The notes under the pieces are model-generated. The model was given only the letters and a program-made list of their open reading frames with translations. It was not told the origin of the DNA and searched no databases. The translations under genes were made by a program, and so were the position numbers. From Verticillium longisporum (lineage: Eukaryota > Ascomycota > Sordariomycetes > Glomerellales > Plectosphaerellaceae), in NCBI GenBank assembly GCA_019188255.1, contig JAETXT010000005.1, positions 2,666,001 through 2,730,000 of the forward strand: a DNA stretch of 64,000 bases. Reading direction: 5' to 3'. Below, one piece after another: positions 32,221 to 42,972 of this stretch (its first letter is position 1; each line of letters opens with the position of its first letter).

Positions 32221-34418
32221 GTCGAGGAGGAGTAAGAACCGATGTGGACCAATATACTGCGCTCTCGGACTGACGATCTGCAGTCACTGGAGTGCATGTA
32301 GGCACGATTCATCTTATAGGCATCGTGCTCAGGGGCTATCGACGTCGGCCTCCGCCGATATAGACGCTGATTGCATGCGACGCTAGGCCCAGCTTCTGCC
32401 GGATTGTCATTGCCAACGATTCACAGTCGTAGATATCGCCTCGTGCTAACGCCTCGCACCGGCAGATCGGCTCACATCCCAACCACATCTTATCACAGAA
32501 TCTTCAATCCCAAACCCACGTGCTGAGCTAACGGCAAACTTGTCACTTCAGGAAGGTGAGTGCCTGGGAAGTGGTGCTCGATTGGTCATGGGCAAAGCGG
32601 GAACCGGCTATCGGCAACTAGAGGGCGAGGAACGGGGCTCAATTGGGCTAAGAAGCCCGCAACTACCTATGCAGAGTGCGAGGTTTCAATCAAACGTTGA
32701 AGTAACGGGTCCCGTTTCTTGACATTTTTCCGGAACCGAAATGCACGGGATTCGAGAGGCGGTTTCAAAGCCAAGAGATTCGAAGTCTGGGGAATGTGGA
32801 TAGTTGACCTGAATCAGAGGCCCAAATGTTGCCATTCAAGACCGATGTGGGTGGCATAACCCTGCACCATCGCAGTGGAGGATCGTTTATCATTGTGATC
32901 TGTGTCTTCCCGAGAACGATGCTAAACTGACAAAAACGTATGCAATATTGCAGGTGAAAGAGGCTGCCGTGGCTCAGGTGCTAGTGAAGGCACGATACCG
33001 GAATGCCTGTCCCTATGAAGCGCCTGGATGGAAGCATGTGTATGATTAGCACGAGTTGAAGTATGGAAGCCAATGTAAGCGAATGACCTTGAATTTTCCC
33101 GAGTCAATCTTTAGACGAGAAGCCGGCGTGACACATGAGTAATGATAATCTGCTTTCAAGATGCCTTATTTACATCGCATCTACCCCATGTGAGACCAGT
33201 GTATCAGTTGTGTTCACTGAAGACGAGCTTTCTGCCGGTTGACTGGGCGAGTAGGACAAATGCAGAATGGTGCTGGCGCCTGCTGCTTTATAATAGGTTT
33301 TGGTGTTGCCAGGCTTATTCGAAGAGCACAACACATGACCCAGGAGACTCTCCTCGCCAACCGAGTTACCATGTCTATTCTGGATTGTTCTGATGACGAT
33401 TCATATTTTGTATGACTAGCTGCTGCCAGAAGGACTAGGCGCCACAGGTACTGAGGGTACTGTCTTAGTTGTAGCTGATGGCTGATGGCTGATGGCTGAT
33501 GGCTGATGGCTGATGGCTGATGGCTGATGGCTGATGGCTGATGGCTGATGGCTGATGGCTGATGGCTGATGGCTGATGGCTGATGGCTGATGGCTGATGG
33601 CTGATGGCTAATGGCGAGCGACTTCACTGGATCAGCTCTCATGAGGAAACAGCGTGCTTGATGCATCCGACCAACCATGGATGTAGATGGATGCCAGACC
33701 AGCTCGAATTCGCGGGATGCTTCACGTGAACCCAATCGAGCGGTTCGTTTGACCGCACCCCGAGAGATACCTCCAGGATATTGTAGGGCTGGGCCAGCAT
33801 CAAACTGTCTCAGCGATTGGCAGTGACGCAGGCACTTTGTCCCCTACGTTATGGCATACCAACGCCAGCCAGGAATTGGCATTGATCACAACAGTCTACA
33901 GACATCGCCATGGTGGCTTCAATTCATTCAATCACAGCTTCGCTTGGTATGTAACGACCGGCGGTAAGAGGCAGCGGTCATTGAGGTATTCTCCCATGCT
34001 TCCATAATCGGCGTGTTGCATTCGTCTAGGACACAAGATAGAGGAAGGCTCGAGTGACACGCTGCAGAACAGCGCGGGCAAGCTTTCCTACGATAAAATG
34101 AGTCCAAACAATTCTAAGGAAGAAAAGAGGAAAAGGGAAGCACAGTCGCGGCGCACGGAAATTTTGCAGTGATATGGGCGGCGGGTGGAGCTCCTCGTGA
34201 TGGCCTCAGGCAGCAGTGTGCTCGCAGAGCCGGCGGACCAATCAGCATTGATGTAAATTAATCGCGACGCTAGCGCCACCAAACTGACCCGGAGAGCATC
34301 CGGATTCCTCGAGACGTCAACGACCTGACGACCTGTACACCACGACTTGCCTCCCACCCTTCCCGCCGAACACCCCTCCCGTTCGCCATCTACACCTCTA
34401 CTCCGTCAGGGCGACACG
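32221..34418. other. large divergent intergenic region with a minisatellite
   Basis: 2.2 kb between the RNase T2 and complex I genes. It contains the 7-bp minisatellite described separately. Open frames here, including a 173-codon minus-strand frame that runs through the minisatellite (33214-33735), are explained by the repeat. The 300 nt before 34419 are CT-rich and serve as the NUO78 promoter. Confidence 0.45.
33474..33613 (+). repeat. 7-bp minisatellite, (GCTGATG)20
   Basis: Nineteen perfect copies of GCTGATG, followed by one copy with a single change (GCTAATG). A 7-bp period makes every reading frame repeat a seven-residue unit, which creates a long artificial open frame on the minus strand. 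There is no gene on it. Confidence 0.97.
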
Positions 34419-36963
34419 ATGCTCCGGCATACTCTGGCTCGTTCGGCTTGGCGGACTGGCCGGCAGGCCGCCAATGCCTCGCGCACCTTTGCCCCACCAC
34501 CCAGCGAAATGCCGAAGTCGAGCTCACAATTGGTATGAAAACGCCATCCCGACCATCCAATTGGCCTTGACAAAGTAGCTGACCCGTAACTAGATGGCAA
34601 GAAGGTTTCGATAGAAGGTGAATAAGACCACGATGGCCTGCCGGGCGAGTCGTCTTTTGCTGACCAAGAGGGATAGCTGGTTCTGCTCTCATCCAAGCCT
34701 GCGAAAAGGCTGGCGTGACCATTCCTAGGTATGTGTCCCCAACATGCTCGCCCCTTGCCATCACCTCATGAGAACCCTTGCTGACAAGTTTGCCTAGATA
34801 CTGTTACCATGAGTACGATCGATCCCGTTGCCTGCCGAACCCCGTCCGAAATTCCCTTCGAATCGAAATCTGACAAATACACACAGGAAGCTCATGATTG
34901 CCGGAAACTGCCGTATGTGCTTGGTCGAAGTCGAGAAGGCCCCGAAGCCCGTTGCGTCGTGTGCCTGGCCCGTCCAGCCTGGCATGGTCGTCAAGACCAA
35001 CTCGCCTCTCGCCCACAAGGCTCGCGAGGGTGTCATGGAGTTCCTTCTGGCCAACCACCCTCGACTGCCCCGTCTGCGACCAGGGCGGCGAGTGTGACCT
35101 CCAGGACCAGTCTATGCGATACGGTGGCGACAGGGGCCGCTTCCACGAGATTGGCGGCAAGCGTGCTGTCGAGGACAAGAACATTGGCCCTCTCATCAAG
35201 ACGTCCATGAACAGGTGCATTCACTGCACGCGTTGCGTCCGATTCGCCAACGATATCGCCGGTGCTCCCGAGCTTGGCTCGATCGGCCGCGGCAACGACC
35301 TGCAGATTGGTACTTACCTCGAGCAGAGCCTGAACACCGAACTGTCCGGCAACGTTATCGACCTGTGCCCCGTCGGTGCCCTGACTTCCAAGCCTTACGC
35401 TTTCCGCGCGAGGCCGTGGGAGCTGAAGCACTCCGAGTCCATCGACGTTCTCGATGCCCTCGGCTCCAACATTCGCGTTGACTCTAGGGGACTGGAGGTC
35501 ATGCGTATCCTGCCTAGGCTCAACGACGACGTCAACGAGGAGTGGATCAACGACAAGACCCGATTCGCCTGCGACGGCCTCAAGACCCAGCGACTCACCA
35601 TGCCCCTCGTCCGCCGCAACGGCAAGTTCGAGCCCGCCGACTGGGAGCAGGCCCTCACCGAGATTGGCCGCGCCTACCAGACCCTCCAGCCCAAGGCCAA
35701 CGAGTTCAAGGCAATTGCCGGTGAGCTGACCGAGGTCGAGTCCCTTGTCGTCATGAAGGACCTGGCCAACAAGCTCGGCTCCGACAACCTCGCCCTCGAC
35801 ATGCCTTCCGGCAGCCAGCCCATCTCCCACGGTGTTGACGTTCGCTCCAACTACCTCTTCAACTCGCAAATTGCCGGTATCGAGGTGGCTGACGCCATCC
35901 TCATTGTCGGCAGCAACCCCAGGCACGAGGCTGCTGTCCTGAACGCCCGCATCAGGAAGCAGTGGCTGCGCTCCGATCTCGAGATTGGTGTTGTTGGCGA
36001 GACCTGGGACTCGACTTTCGAGTTTGAGCACCTTGGTACCGACCACGCCGCCCTGAAGAAGGCTCTCGCCGGCCCCTTCGGCAAGAAGCTCCAGGCTGCC
36101 AAGAACCCCATGATCATCGTCGGCTCTGGCGTCACCGACCACGCTGACGCCAAGGCCTTCTACGAGACCGTCGGCACCTTTGTTGACAAGAACGCCGCCA
36201 ACTTCATCACCCCCGAGTGGAACGGCTACAACGTCCTGCAGCGTGCCGCCTCGAGGGCTGGTGCCTTCGAGGTTGGTTTCGTCACCCCCTCAGCCGAGGT
36301 TGCGGCGACCAAGCCCAAGTTCGTCTGGCTCCTTGGTGCCGATGAGTTCGACGCTGCCGACATTCCCAAGGATGCCTTTGTCGTGTACCAGGGCCACCAC
36401 GGTGACCGCGGTGCCGAGATTGCCGATATTGTTCTGCCCGGCGCCGCCTACACCGAGAAGGCTGGTACCTACATCAACACCGAGGGCCGTGTTCAGATGA
36501 CCCGTGCCGCCACCTCGCTCCCCGGTGCCTCCAGGACAGACTGGAAGATCCTCCGTGCCGCGTCTGAGTTCCTCGGCGTCCCCCTGACGTACGACGACGT
36601 GTCCCAGGTCCGTGACCGCATGGCCGAGATTAGCCCTGCGCTGGCCGCCTATGATGTCGTGGAGCCCGTCTCCCTGCAGCAGCTCAGCAAGGTGCAACTG
36701 GTGGACCAGAACAAGGGCTCCAAGCCCACCGGTGCCCCTCTCAAGAAGGTCATCGACAACTTTTACTTCACAGACGTCATCTCGAGGAGGTAAGTCGAAA
36801 ACAGTGTCCTCTCCTTGATCAAGTCACTGCTAACACGATGAACAGCTCACCAACGATGGCCCGTGTTTCGGCTTCCAAGGCCACCGGCGACCCGAGGACC
36901 AACTTTATGGCGCCTGGCATGGAGGAGGACAGGCCGATGGGCCAGGTTGCGTACGGAGCGTAA
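34419..36963 (+). CDS. NUO78: NADH:ubiquinone oxidoreductase 75/78-kDa subunit (NDUFS1), two frameshifts
   Basis: Largest peripheral-arm subunit of mitochondrial complex I, which carries the N1b, N4 and N5 iron-sulfur clusters. Six exons (34419-34532, 34594-34617, 34677-34728, 34798-34812, 34887-36789, 36846-36963) predict 742 residues after frame correction. The presequence [24 protein letters not shown] is mitochondrial. Cluster ligands appear in order: [34 protein letters not shown] and [19 protein letters not shown]. Exon 4 has 15 nt (YCYH). Two breaks occur: near 34510 one base is missing before AEVELTI (the phase of the next intron confirms it), and near 35058 two bases are missing in a C-run between ANHP and LDCPVCD. 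Since a core respiratory gene is otherwise intact for 2.5 kb, I attribute both to sequence error. The C-terminal splice restores the VAYGA end. Confidence 0.93.
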
Positions 36964-37342
36964 CGAGCGTCGGGAGCGAATGTACCAATTAGGCACCTTG
37001 AAGTAAGGGGGGGTTGGGGAGGAGGGGTTTCAGAAGAACGAAAAGCTCCTTTGTCCGGGTTGTTAGTCGCGTTGCTTGTACATATAAGAGGTGCGAGGGC
37101 GTGGTCGTGGCGGCGAAGTAGGGCCGAGGAAGAGCGGAAGAAGTAAATACGCCCATGTTGGAGTCGTTCAAGCTTACTTTACACCTATTCTGTTCGCGGA
37201 AGATGTGCTTCACGATGTCATGTCACGGCAAAGCCCGATGAGTGGATGATGACTGGCATGTGCGTTGGTTGTGGGAATCATGCACATTTACAGTCGTATC
37301 TTTCACAGGTCTGTCATCTTGAGGAGACGATGCTTCTACGCA
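36964..37342. other. convergent intergenic region
   Basis: 379 nt between the 3' ends of NUO78 and the SelO gene, GT-rich near 37010-37140. Nothing else seen. Confidence 0.5.
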
Positions 37343-39361
37343 CTACGAGCTGCAGCTGCACTGCATGGCTCTCTCCAGCTTCGGCACATCCCCAACCCAC
37401 CGCGCCTCCTCCTCCTTGTCGCCCTCGTAGACCTTGCCCTCGACCGTCTGTCCGTCCCAGGCATCCTCAAACGGGTGCAGCGCCATGTGCATGGCGCGCC
37501 GCAGCACGTCCCGCTCCCCGTCCTTCTCGACGCGACGGATGATCTCGTCGAGCACCCAGTTCCGCGGCACAAAGTTGGGGTTCACCGCCTTCATGGCCCG
37601 GATCCGCGCGGCATCCCAGTCGCCCGGCTCGCCGGACCAGTCCTCGACGACCCGCGCGCGCCACTTGTCCAGCCAAGCGGCAACGCGGCGCCGCGCGGCG
37701 TCCTCAGGCGCCCCGCCCGTGGCGCCCTCGCTGTGGAAGAAACGCGCGGCGACGTCGACGCGCTGCGCCGCCGTCTCGAGGTCGGCGACGGGCGTCGCGC
37801 TGAGGCGGCGGAACACGTGGTGAAAGTCGAGGTCGAGGTCGTCCATGGTGTCGAGGAGGCCGCTGAAGAGGTCGTCAAAGTCGGCGTCGACAAAGGTGCG
37901 CAGGCCGAGGCGCGCCGTCATGAGGCGCTTGTACTCGGCGAGGAAGACGGCCTTGTACTCCTCGCCGACCTGGCCGATGATCTTCTCGGCGCGGGCGACG
38001 AGGACGTCGGCGTCGGCCTCTTCGACGCCGTGCTCGATGAAGGTCGGGTCGTCGACGGCGGGGCCGGCGCCGAGGAGCTCGCCGAGGGCCTCGCCGAGGC
38101 GCACGAGGTTCCACCAGATGATGGTCGGCTGGTTGCGGTAGCTGTAGCGCAGGGCGTGGTCGTCGTGGTTGGGCGTGTACTGCGGGTCAAAGTCGTCGAG
38201 GAAGGCAAAGGGCCCAAAGTCGAGGCTGAGGCCGAGGATGGACGTGTTGTCCGTGTTGAGGACGCCGTTCATGAAGCCGTAGGCCTGCCACTTGGCGACG
38301 GTGAGGGCGTTGCGCCGCGTGATCTCGCGGTAAAGCCGCGTGAAGCGGTTCTCGGCCGCGTCCTCGGGGCCTTGGATTTCCGTCGAGGGCACGCCGCGGC
38401 CTGGGTCCGCGGGGGAGGCCTTGGGGTCGTCTGGGTTGGCGAGGCGCGCCGGCAGGGCTTCCCAGCCGCCGAGGACATCCGTGGCGACGTAGGTGGCGAG
38501 GGTTCGGAGGAGGGGTCGCTCGGAACGGGCGCGAAGAATGTCAAAGTTGCCGAAGCGCAGCCAGGACTGGGCGAAACGGAGAACAATGGCCCCCGGCTCA
38601 ACAGTCTCGCGGCGGACTTTGGAGTTCCGGAGGAGGGTCAGGGAGAGGGCGCGCGTGGTAGGGATGCGCAGGGCGTGGAGGGCTTCGGAGACGATGAACT
38701 CGCGGATGCTGGAGCGGAGGACTGCCTTGCCGTCGGCGAAGCGTGAGTAGGGCGTCATGCCGGCACCCTTGAGCTGGAGCTCGTACTGGACGCCAGTGGC
38801 GGGGTTCTTGGTCTCGAAGAGAGAGATGGCGCGACCGTCGCCGAGCTGGCCAGCCCACTGGCCAAACTGAAAACCGCCGTAGCACTGCGCCCATGGATAG
38901 CCTCCCTCCAGCTTCTCTTCGTCCCAGCCGTGTAGCCTGTTACCGGCGACGGTCTGGCGAAACTCGTCTGTCGTCTCGTCCCCCTCTCTGATGCCAATGT
39001 CGCGCATGGCCGCCGGGCTCACGGCGAGCAGCTCGGGATTCTCAGCGGGCTCTGGTCGAACATAGGAGAAGATGGCATTGCGGACTTGTCGTGGCCTTAT
39101 TTGATTCCGTGGTGTCTCGTGCGAGTCGGCTGGTGTCGGGTATTGTGAGTCGGCGGGGAGGGAGCTCGTGAAATGCCATGTCTTGGGCAGGTCGGCGACG
39201 GAGACGCCAGCGGCAGGTTTGTGGGCATGGCCATCGCCTGAGGCTGTGGTGGACGCCATGCGCGATGCGATCAGAGGCAGTCGCGGGTGAGCGTGGCGGG
39301 GTGTGAGGATGGTCGTGATGTTAGGTATCGGTCGGAGAGCTCGGCTCTTCGGAATCCTCAT
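37343..39361 (-). CDS. FMP40: SelO-family protein adenylyltransferase (Fmp40)
   Basis: Pseudokinase-fold enzyme that transfers AMP from ATP to Ser/Thr/Tyr of mitochondrial proteins and acts in redox control. The intronless gene encodes 672 residues. The N-terminus (MRIPKSRALRPIPNITTIL) is basic and hydroxylated and fits a mitochondrial presequence; an internal Met at residue 34 is an alternative start. Family blocks are GGFQFGQWAGQLGDGRAISL, ELQLKGAGMTPYSRFADGKA, LRSSIREFIVSEALHALRIP and MNGVLNTDNTSILGLSLDFG (with the metal-binding Asn and Asp), then FLDDFDP. The protein ends CSCSS. In animal SelO the antepenultimate residue is selenocysteine, and here it is Cys670. Frame and motifs are complete. 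Confidence 0.92.
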   Translation of the reverse strand: MRIPKSRALRPIPNITTILTPRHAHPRLPLIASRMASTTASGDGHAHKPAAGVSVADLPKTWHFTSSLPADSQYPTPADSHETPRNQIRPRQVRNAIFSYVRPEPAENPELLAVSPAAMRDIGIREGDETTDEFRQTVAGNRLHGWDEEKLEGGYPWAQCYGGFQFGQWAGQLGDGRAISLFETKNPATGVQYELQLKGAGMTPYSRFADGKAVLRSSIREFIVSEALHALRIPTTRALSLTLLRNSKVRRETVEPGAIVLRFAQSWLRFGNFDILRARSERPLLRTLATYVATDVLGGWEALPARLANPDDPKASPADPGRGVPSTEIQGPEDAAENRFTRLYREITRRNALTVAKWQAYGFMNGVLNTDNTSILGLSLDFGPFAFLDDFDPQYTPNHDDHALRYSYRNQPTIIWWNLVRLGEALGELLGAGPAVDDPTFIEHGVEEADADVLVARAEKIIGQVGEEYKAVFLAEYKRLMTARLGLRTFVDADFDDLFSGLLDTMDDLDLDFHHVFRRLSATPVADLETAAQRVDVAARFFHSEGATGGAPEDAARRRVAAWLDKWRARVVEDWSGEPGDWDAARIRAMKAVNPNFVPRNWVLDEIIRRVEKDGERDVLRRAMHMALHPFEDAWDGQTVEGKVYEGDKEEEARWVGDVPKLERAMQCSCSS

Positions 39362-39906
39362 GGACGGATGGGCGGTCAGTGATTCAAAATGGATAAAAAG
39401 AATGATAACAAGAGAAAGTCACTAGCAGTTGAATAAGCGGACGATTGATATAGTCCTGACGAGGCGCAGAAGGTGGTGGTCCAGAAGTTTCAGAGGGGGC
39501 GACATTTGAAATCGGATTTCCATCGCCATGTCGAGTTCGAGTCGAGACCGCCCGTTTGCTTTACGTCATCCTGAAGATGCCGCCACTGTGTCTTGTCGCG
39601 CTTCGGGGGATAAGGTCCTACAGGAGCACTCTCTGCTCTACCTCGGACGACTGGCGATGACGGTGCCGGCACGTCAGGGACAGGTTCAGATGGGATGGAC
39701 AATGAGAATCGCCATGGCCAATATTCCCAGCGCAGTGCTCCAGCTCATCAATGACGGTGGTCGTGATCCATCATGAACGGACGACGAAACGGCGAATGAG
39801 GCAGACGGTAGAGCTCACGTAACGGCAGGCGCTCTGCCGTCTATGGTAGATGCAGGGGCAGGAAGATGCGGGGCGAACGGAGAGCTTGCCATTGCCTGCC
39901 CACCCC

Positions 39907-39980
39907 ACCCATCCATCGACCATCATTCATCCATCCATCGACCATCATTCATCCATCCCTCCCTCCCTCCACCCATCCCA
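39907..39980 (+). repeat. CATC/CCTC low-complexity tract
   Basis: Two imperfect copies of CCATCCATCGACCATCATT are followed by CATCCATCCCTCCCTCC runs. A pyrimidine-rich simple sequence. Confidence 0.85.
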
Positions 39981-40214
39981 CGCACCGACCGGCCCCTCAC
40001 TCCTTGAACAGACCGAACGGCCGCCTTTGGATGGCCCGACCACGGCCCTTCCATCTCGCTGCGAAGGGGATGCCTCATGTCTCGAGTCATCCATCGCCAT
40101 GGCGATACCAGTCGCGCAATTGAGGCTCCTCCTGGGTCAACAGTCAGGCGCCGTGCTTACCGGGCATGATCCAGTCTACAAGACAAGGAAGGAAGGTCAG
40201 GGAAGGTGAGGCAA

Positions 40215-40286
40215 GTGAGGCAAGGCAGGCCAGTGAGGCAAGGCAGGCCAGTGAGGCAAGGCAGGCCAGTGAGGCAAGGCAGGCCA
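40215..40286 (+). repeat. 18-bp tandem repeat, four copies
   Basis: The unit GTGAGGCAAGGCAGGCCA occurs four times in a row without change, preceded by a partial unit (GTGAGGCAA). It lies in the SelO / lipocalin intergenic space and does not code. Confidence 0.95.
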
Positions 40287-40960
40287 GTGTGTGAGAAAGA
40301 CTACAGACGATTCCGAGAATCTACGAAAATTTCAACTGTCTAGCGCCCACGTACCCGCGAGCCGAATGTGAATCTAAGCTCAAAACACTCACGCAGTCCA
40401 AGCTACTACACCTCCGCCTTTGCTTCCTCATCCGTCGATAGGTCCTCTTCATCCGGGGAAGAAGAGCTGGCACGGGATAACCCGGTCTGCCAGCCCGCCG
40501 GCCATGCGCCTCCCCCGAGTCAGCTTCCCGCAGCTTCCCCAACTCGACACGGCCCTTCGACCCCTCGCGAAGCTCGCATTCTAGATCTTCGTGCTTGGCA
40601 CCCTCTAGCGGCGACTTCTCCGCGTTGCCCTGCACTGCCTATCCCAGTTCCACGGCTGGCTCTCGACTCCAACCCCCCTCAACGGCAAGGTACCTAGTCT
40701 AGGTAGACACCGACAGGTCGACGAGAGGGTTGCAATGCGTCAATAATGCACCTTCTTGGCTGTTCGTTCCCCTGGCCCGGGACGCCCGACAAGTCCCAGC
40801 TCGAGTCAACGATTTCTCCCGGGCTCGGGGGACGGGGGTTACCCCATGCTCTGCCATGTGCTGAGGGCGAGGAGATCGACAGAGTCGCCTGCTGGAGGGA
40901 GGTCGCTGCAAAGGGGACAGCTGCATGCTCGTCAGGTACAGACGGGGGTTGCAGAGTCTG

Positions 40961-40968
40961 TATAAAAG
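40961..40968 (+). promoter_or_regulatory. TATA box of the lipocalin-like gene
   Basis: TATAAAAG lies 130 nt before the ATG and about 30-40 nt before a C/T-rich leader (CTTCTCCCCTCACGCTCACC). A strong TATA box of this kind is less common in housekeeping genes and suggests regulated expression. Confidence 0.7.
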
Positions 40969-41090
40969 GGCCGGCAAGACGACCTCGATGACGATATGCT
41001 TCCTTCTCCCCTCACGCTCACCTCTCATCCCTCTACTCTCCCCCCATACTACAACATCACATCACTCTCGTCCACCCTAACGACATTACG

Positions 41091-41645
41091 ATGGTCAACT
41101 GCACCAACGTCGTTGCCATACTGGCTGGCACCTACAGCCTCCTCAACACCAGCAGGTCCGTCGCATCCTATCCTGACCCCCGCCCACGCCCATGCCACCC
41201 AGAGTTTCCAGCTAGCTAACATGAATGCAGCACGCTCAATGGCGTCGACATTCCCGACCGAGCCTACGGCGAGGCCCCCGTCGGCATCCTGACCTACAGC
41301 CGCTCTGGCTTCATGTCCGCCAACATTGCCGCCACCGAGCCCGAGCTGCGCCCGCAGAGCCTGACGTTCCCCTTCACGGACGATCAGTCAGACGACGACT
41401 GGGCCCTCGTCGGCAAGCACGGCGTGTCCTACGCCGGCCCCTTCTCTATCAGCGACGCCATCCCCGCGACGGCCACGTCCGGCCAGATCTTCCACGGGCC
41501 CCTGACCGTCGCCAACGTGCCGCGGTGGGTGGGCACGAGGCAGACGAGGAACTACACCCTGCACGAGAATGGGCGTCTGCTGCACATCTCTTCGCAGCGC
41601 GACGGCGGCTTCCGTGGCGAGCTGTGGTGGGAGAGGCTCGACTGA
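41091..41645 (+). CDS. lipocalin-like domain protein
   Basis: Two exons (41091-41155 and 41231-41645) encode 159 residues with no signal peptide. The sequence shows the pattern of the Lipocalin_5 family: an N-terminal AGTYSLLNTS strand, GILTYSRSGFMSANIAA, GKHGVSYAGPFSISD, HGPLTVANVPRWVGTRQTRNY and SSQRDGGFRGELWWERL at the end. Family members bind or convert small hydrophobic molecules and are often found beside fungal secondary-metabolism genes. Here the next gene is an aldo-keto reductase, though no core synthase is nearby. The strong TATA box suggests conditional expression. The substrate is unknown. Confidence 0.75.
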
Positions 41646-42972
41646 GCCTTTTTTCTTCTGCAAGGTTCATGAGGAATGAATGATGTGTGTTTCTACCTGT
41701 ACATATTATGTGTCCCTTTCTTGTTATGCTATATTGGAAAGGGAGCATCAGGCACTTCTTGTGTGTTGGAGTAGACGAAACACGACGAATGAATGAAGAG
41801 AAAAGAAACTTTACAACAAAAACAAGCTTAACCAGGGAACTCAAGACGATGGACGAGCTCTGGCGGAACATGGGCGTCCGCCGTTGGGGAAATGAAGTGC
41901 ATGACCTCTCGGCGGCGACGCCGGGGAGGTTGCATCGTCCGTTGAGCCTGTACCTTGATCGTTGGCGGGGTGGGAGGGTTGCATCGGTGGGGAGGCACTG
42001 CACTGCACGAAGACCCATGTCGACATCAAGCGTCGGCCAGGTCCCGAAGCGAAGGCTGCTTCCTCAATGGAGAGGAGGTGGCATCAGATGAATAACTGCA
42101 AGTCGAGACCTGGCAGAGAAGTGCAGTGGAGTGGAGGACGAGGTGAAGGGGGTGGAGTCGATCTTGGTGAGACAAGGCGAGATGTCTTGGTCTTGGACAA
42201 GCATCGACCACAGCTTATCCTGGCCAATTTGGAACGGTGCGAAGGCCGTGACAGTGCGGCGCGAAAGCCGTTGGACGGTAGTTGGACGGGACGGGCGGGG
42301 AACGTGCGTTGAGCGGGTCCAGGCACGAAACGGAAACAAAACGGACGTGGCCATCAGGATGCGGGGTATCGAGGACCCCACGTCACGGTCTGGGAAGAGC
42401 TCAATTACGAGAGCGAGTAGAGACCACAAGGTGAGATGTGCTGCAATGGGGATTAAAGACTCGAGACTTTTTCAGCATTCAGAATGTTGGGAGTGAACGG
42501 CCAACTACCGTGAGTATACCAAAGACTCAATGCCAGGAGGCAACAGTGCTGAGTTGACGGACGGACGTCTCCCTTGCCCAGTCGGTCACTCATTCGTCGT
42601 GCTTACGCTGAACCAACTCCTTCACAACGCCACATATATACATATACACTTCAATTTCAATGCACATGGATACAATATTCTTTTTTCCACAGCTTAGGTA
42701 CTCCCTGACATTGGCTTCCGCGAACCGGATGCTTCGTCATGGCCGTCGATGCGCCATTCGTAAAGTTCATGGCGCCACAGGCCCACTGGGATACGTCACC
42801 TCGGCCTGAGACGGCACCTACCGAAAGAGGCTCTGCCCCTCGGCCCTTCGCTCGGCAGCCTTCCATGACTTCACTCATGACCTCAACCTGGGCTGCCGAT
42901 ACCACAGCGATACTCATACATCCCATCACCTCAAGACCGACACACGCGATACCATCAGATTCTGCCAGCAAG
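41646..42972. other. intergenic region
   Basis: 1.33 kb between two plus-strand genes. Short frames (41687-42091, 42131-42496 and others) look unremarkable. An in-frame ATG at 42739 would extend the reductase by 78 residues of unusual composition, and I do not use it. The AT-rich ATATATACATATACA near 42635-42650 may be a TATA-type promoter element. Confidence 0.4.

Larger units (their letters stand above)
39362..41090. other. intergenic region with simple and tandem repeats
   Basis: 1.73 kb between SelO and the lipocalin-like gene. It holds a CATC-rich tract (39907-39980), an 18-bp tandem repeat (40215-40286), an inverted TACCTAGTCTAGGTA motif at 40691-40705 and a TATA box at 40961. Frames at 39850-40209 and 40368-40697 are not convincing as genes. 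Confidence 0.5.

Noticed and set aside
33214..33735. 173-codon minus-strand frame with SHQPSAI repeats
   Set aside because: It is an artefact of the 7-bp minisatellite, which has no stop in any frame.
35033..36142. 369-codon minus-strand open frame
   Set aside because: Antisense to NUO78 with the same shadow composition; no motif.
37265..38746. 493-codon plus-strand open frame
   Set aside because: Antisense to the SelO gene; the sequence is Val/Leu/Ala/Gly/Arg-rich as expected for a shadow of GC-rich codons.
42739..42972. N-terminal extension of the aldo-keto reductase from an upstream ATG
   Set aside because: The added 78 residues are His/Thr/Pro-rich and unlike the family; the ATG at 42973 gives the normal length.
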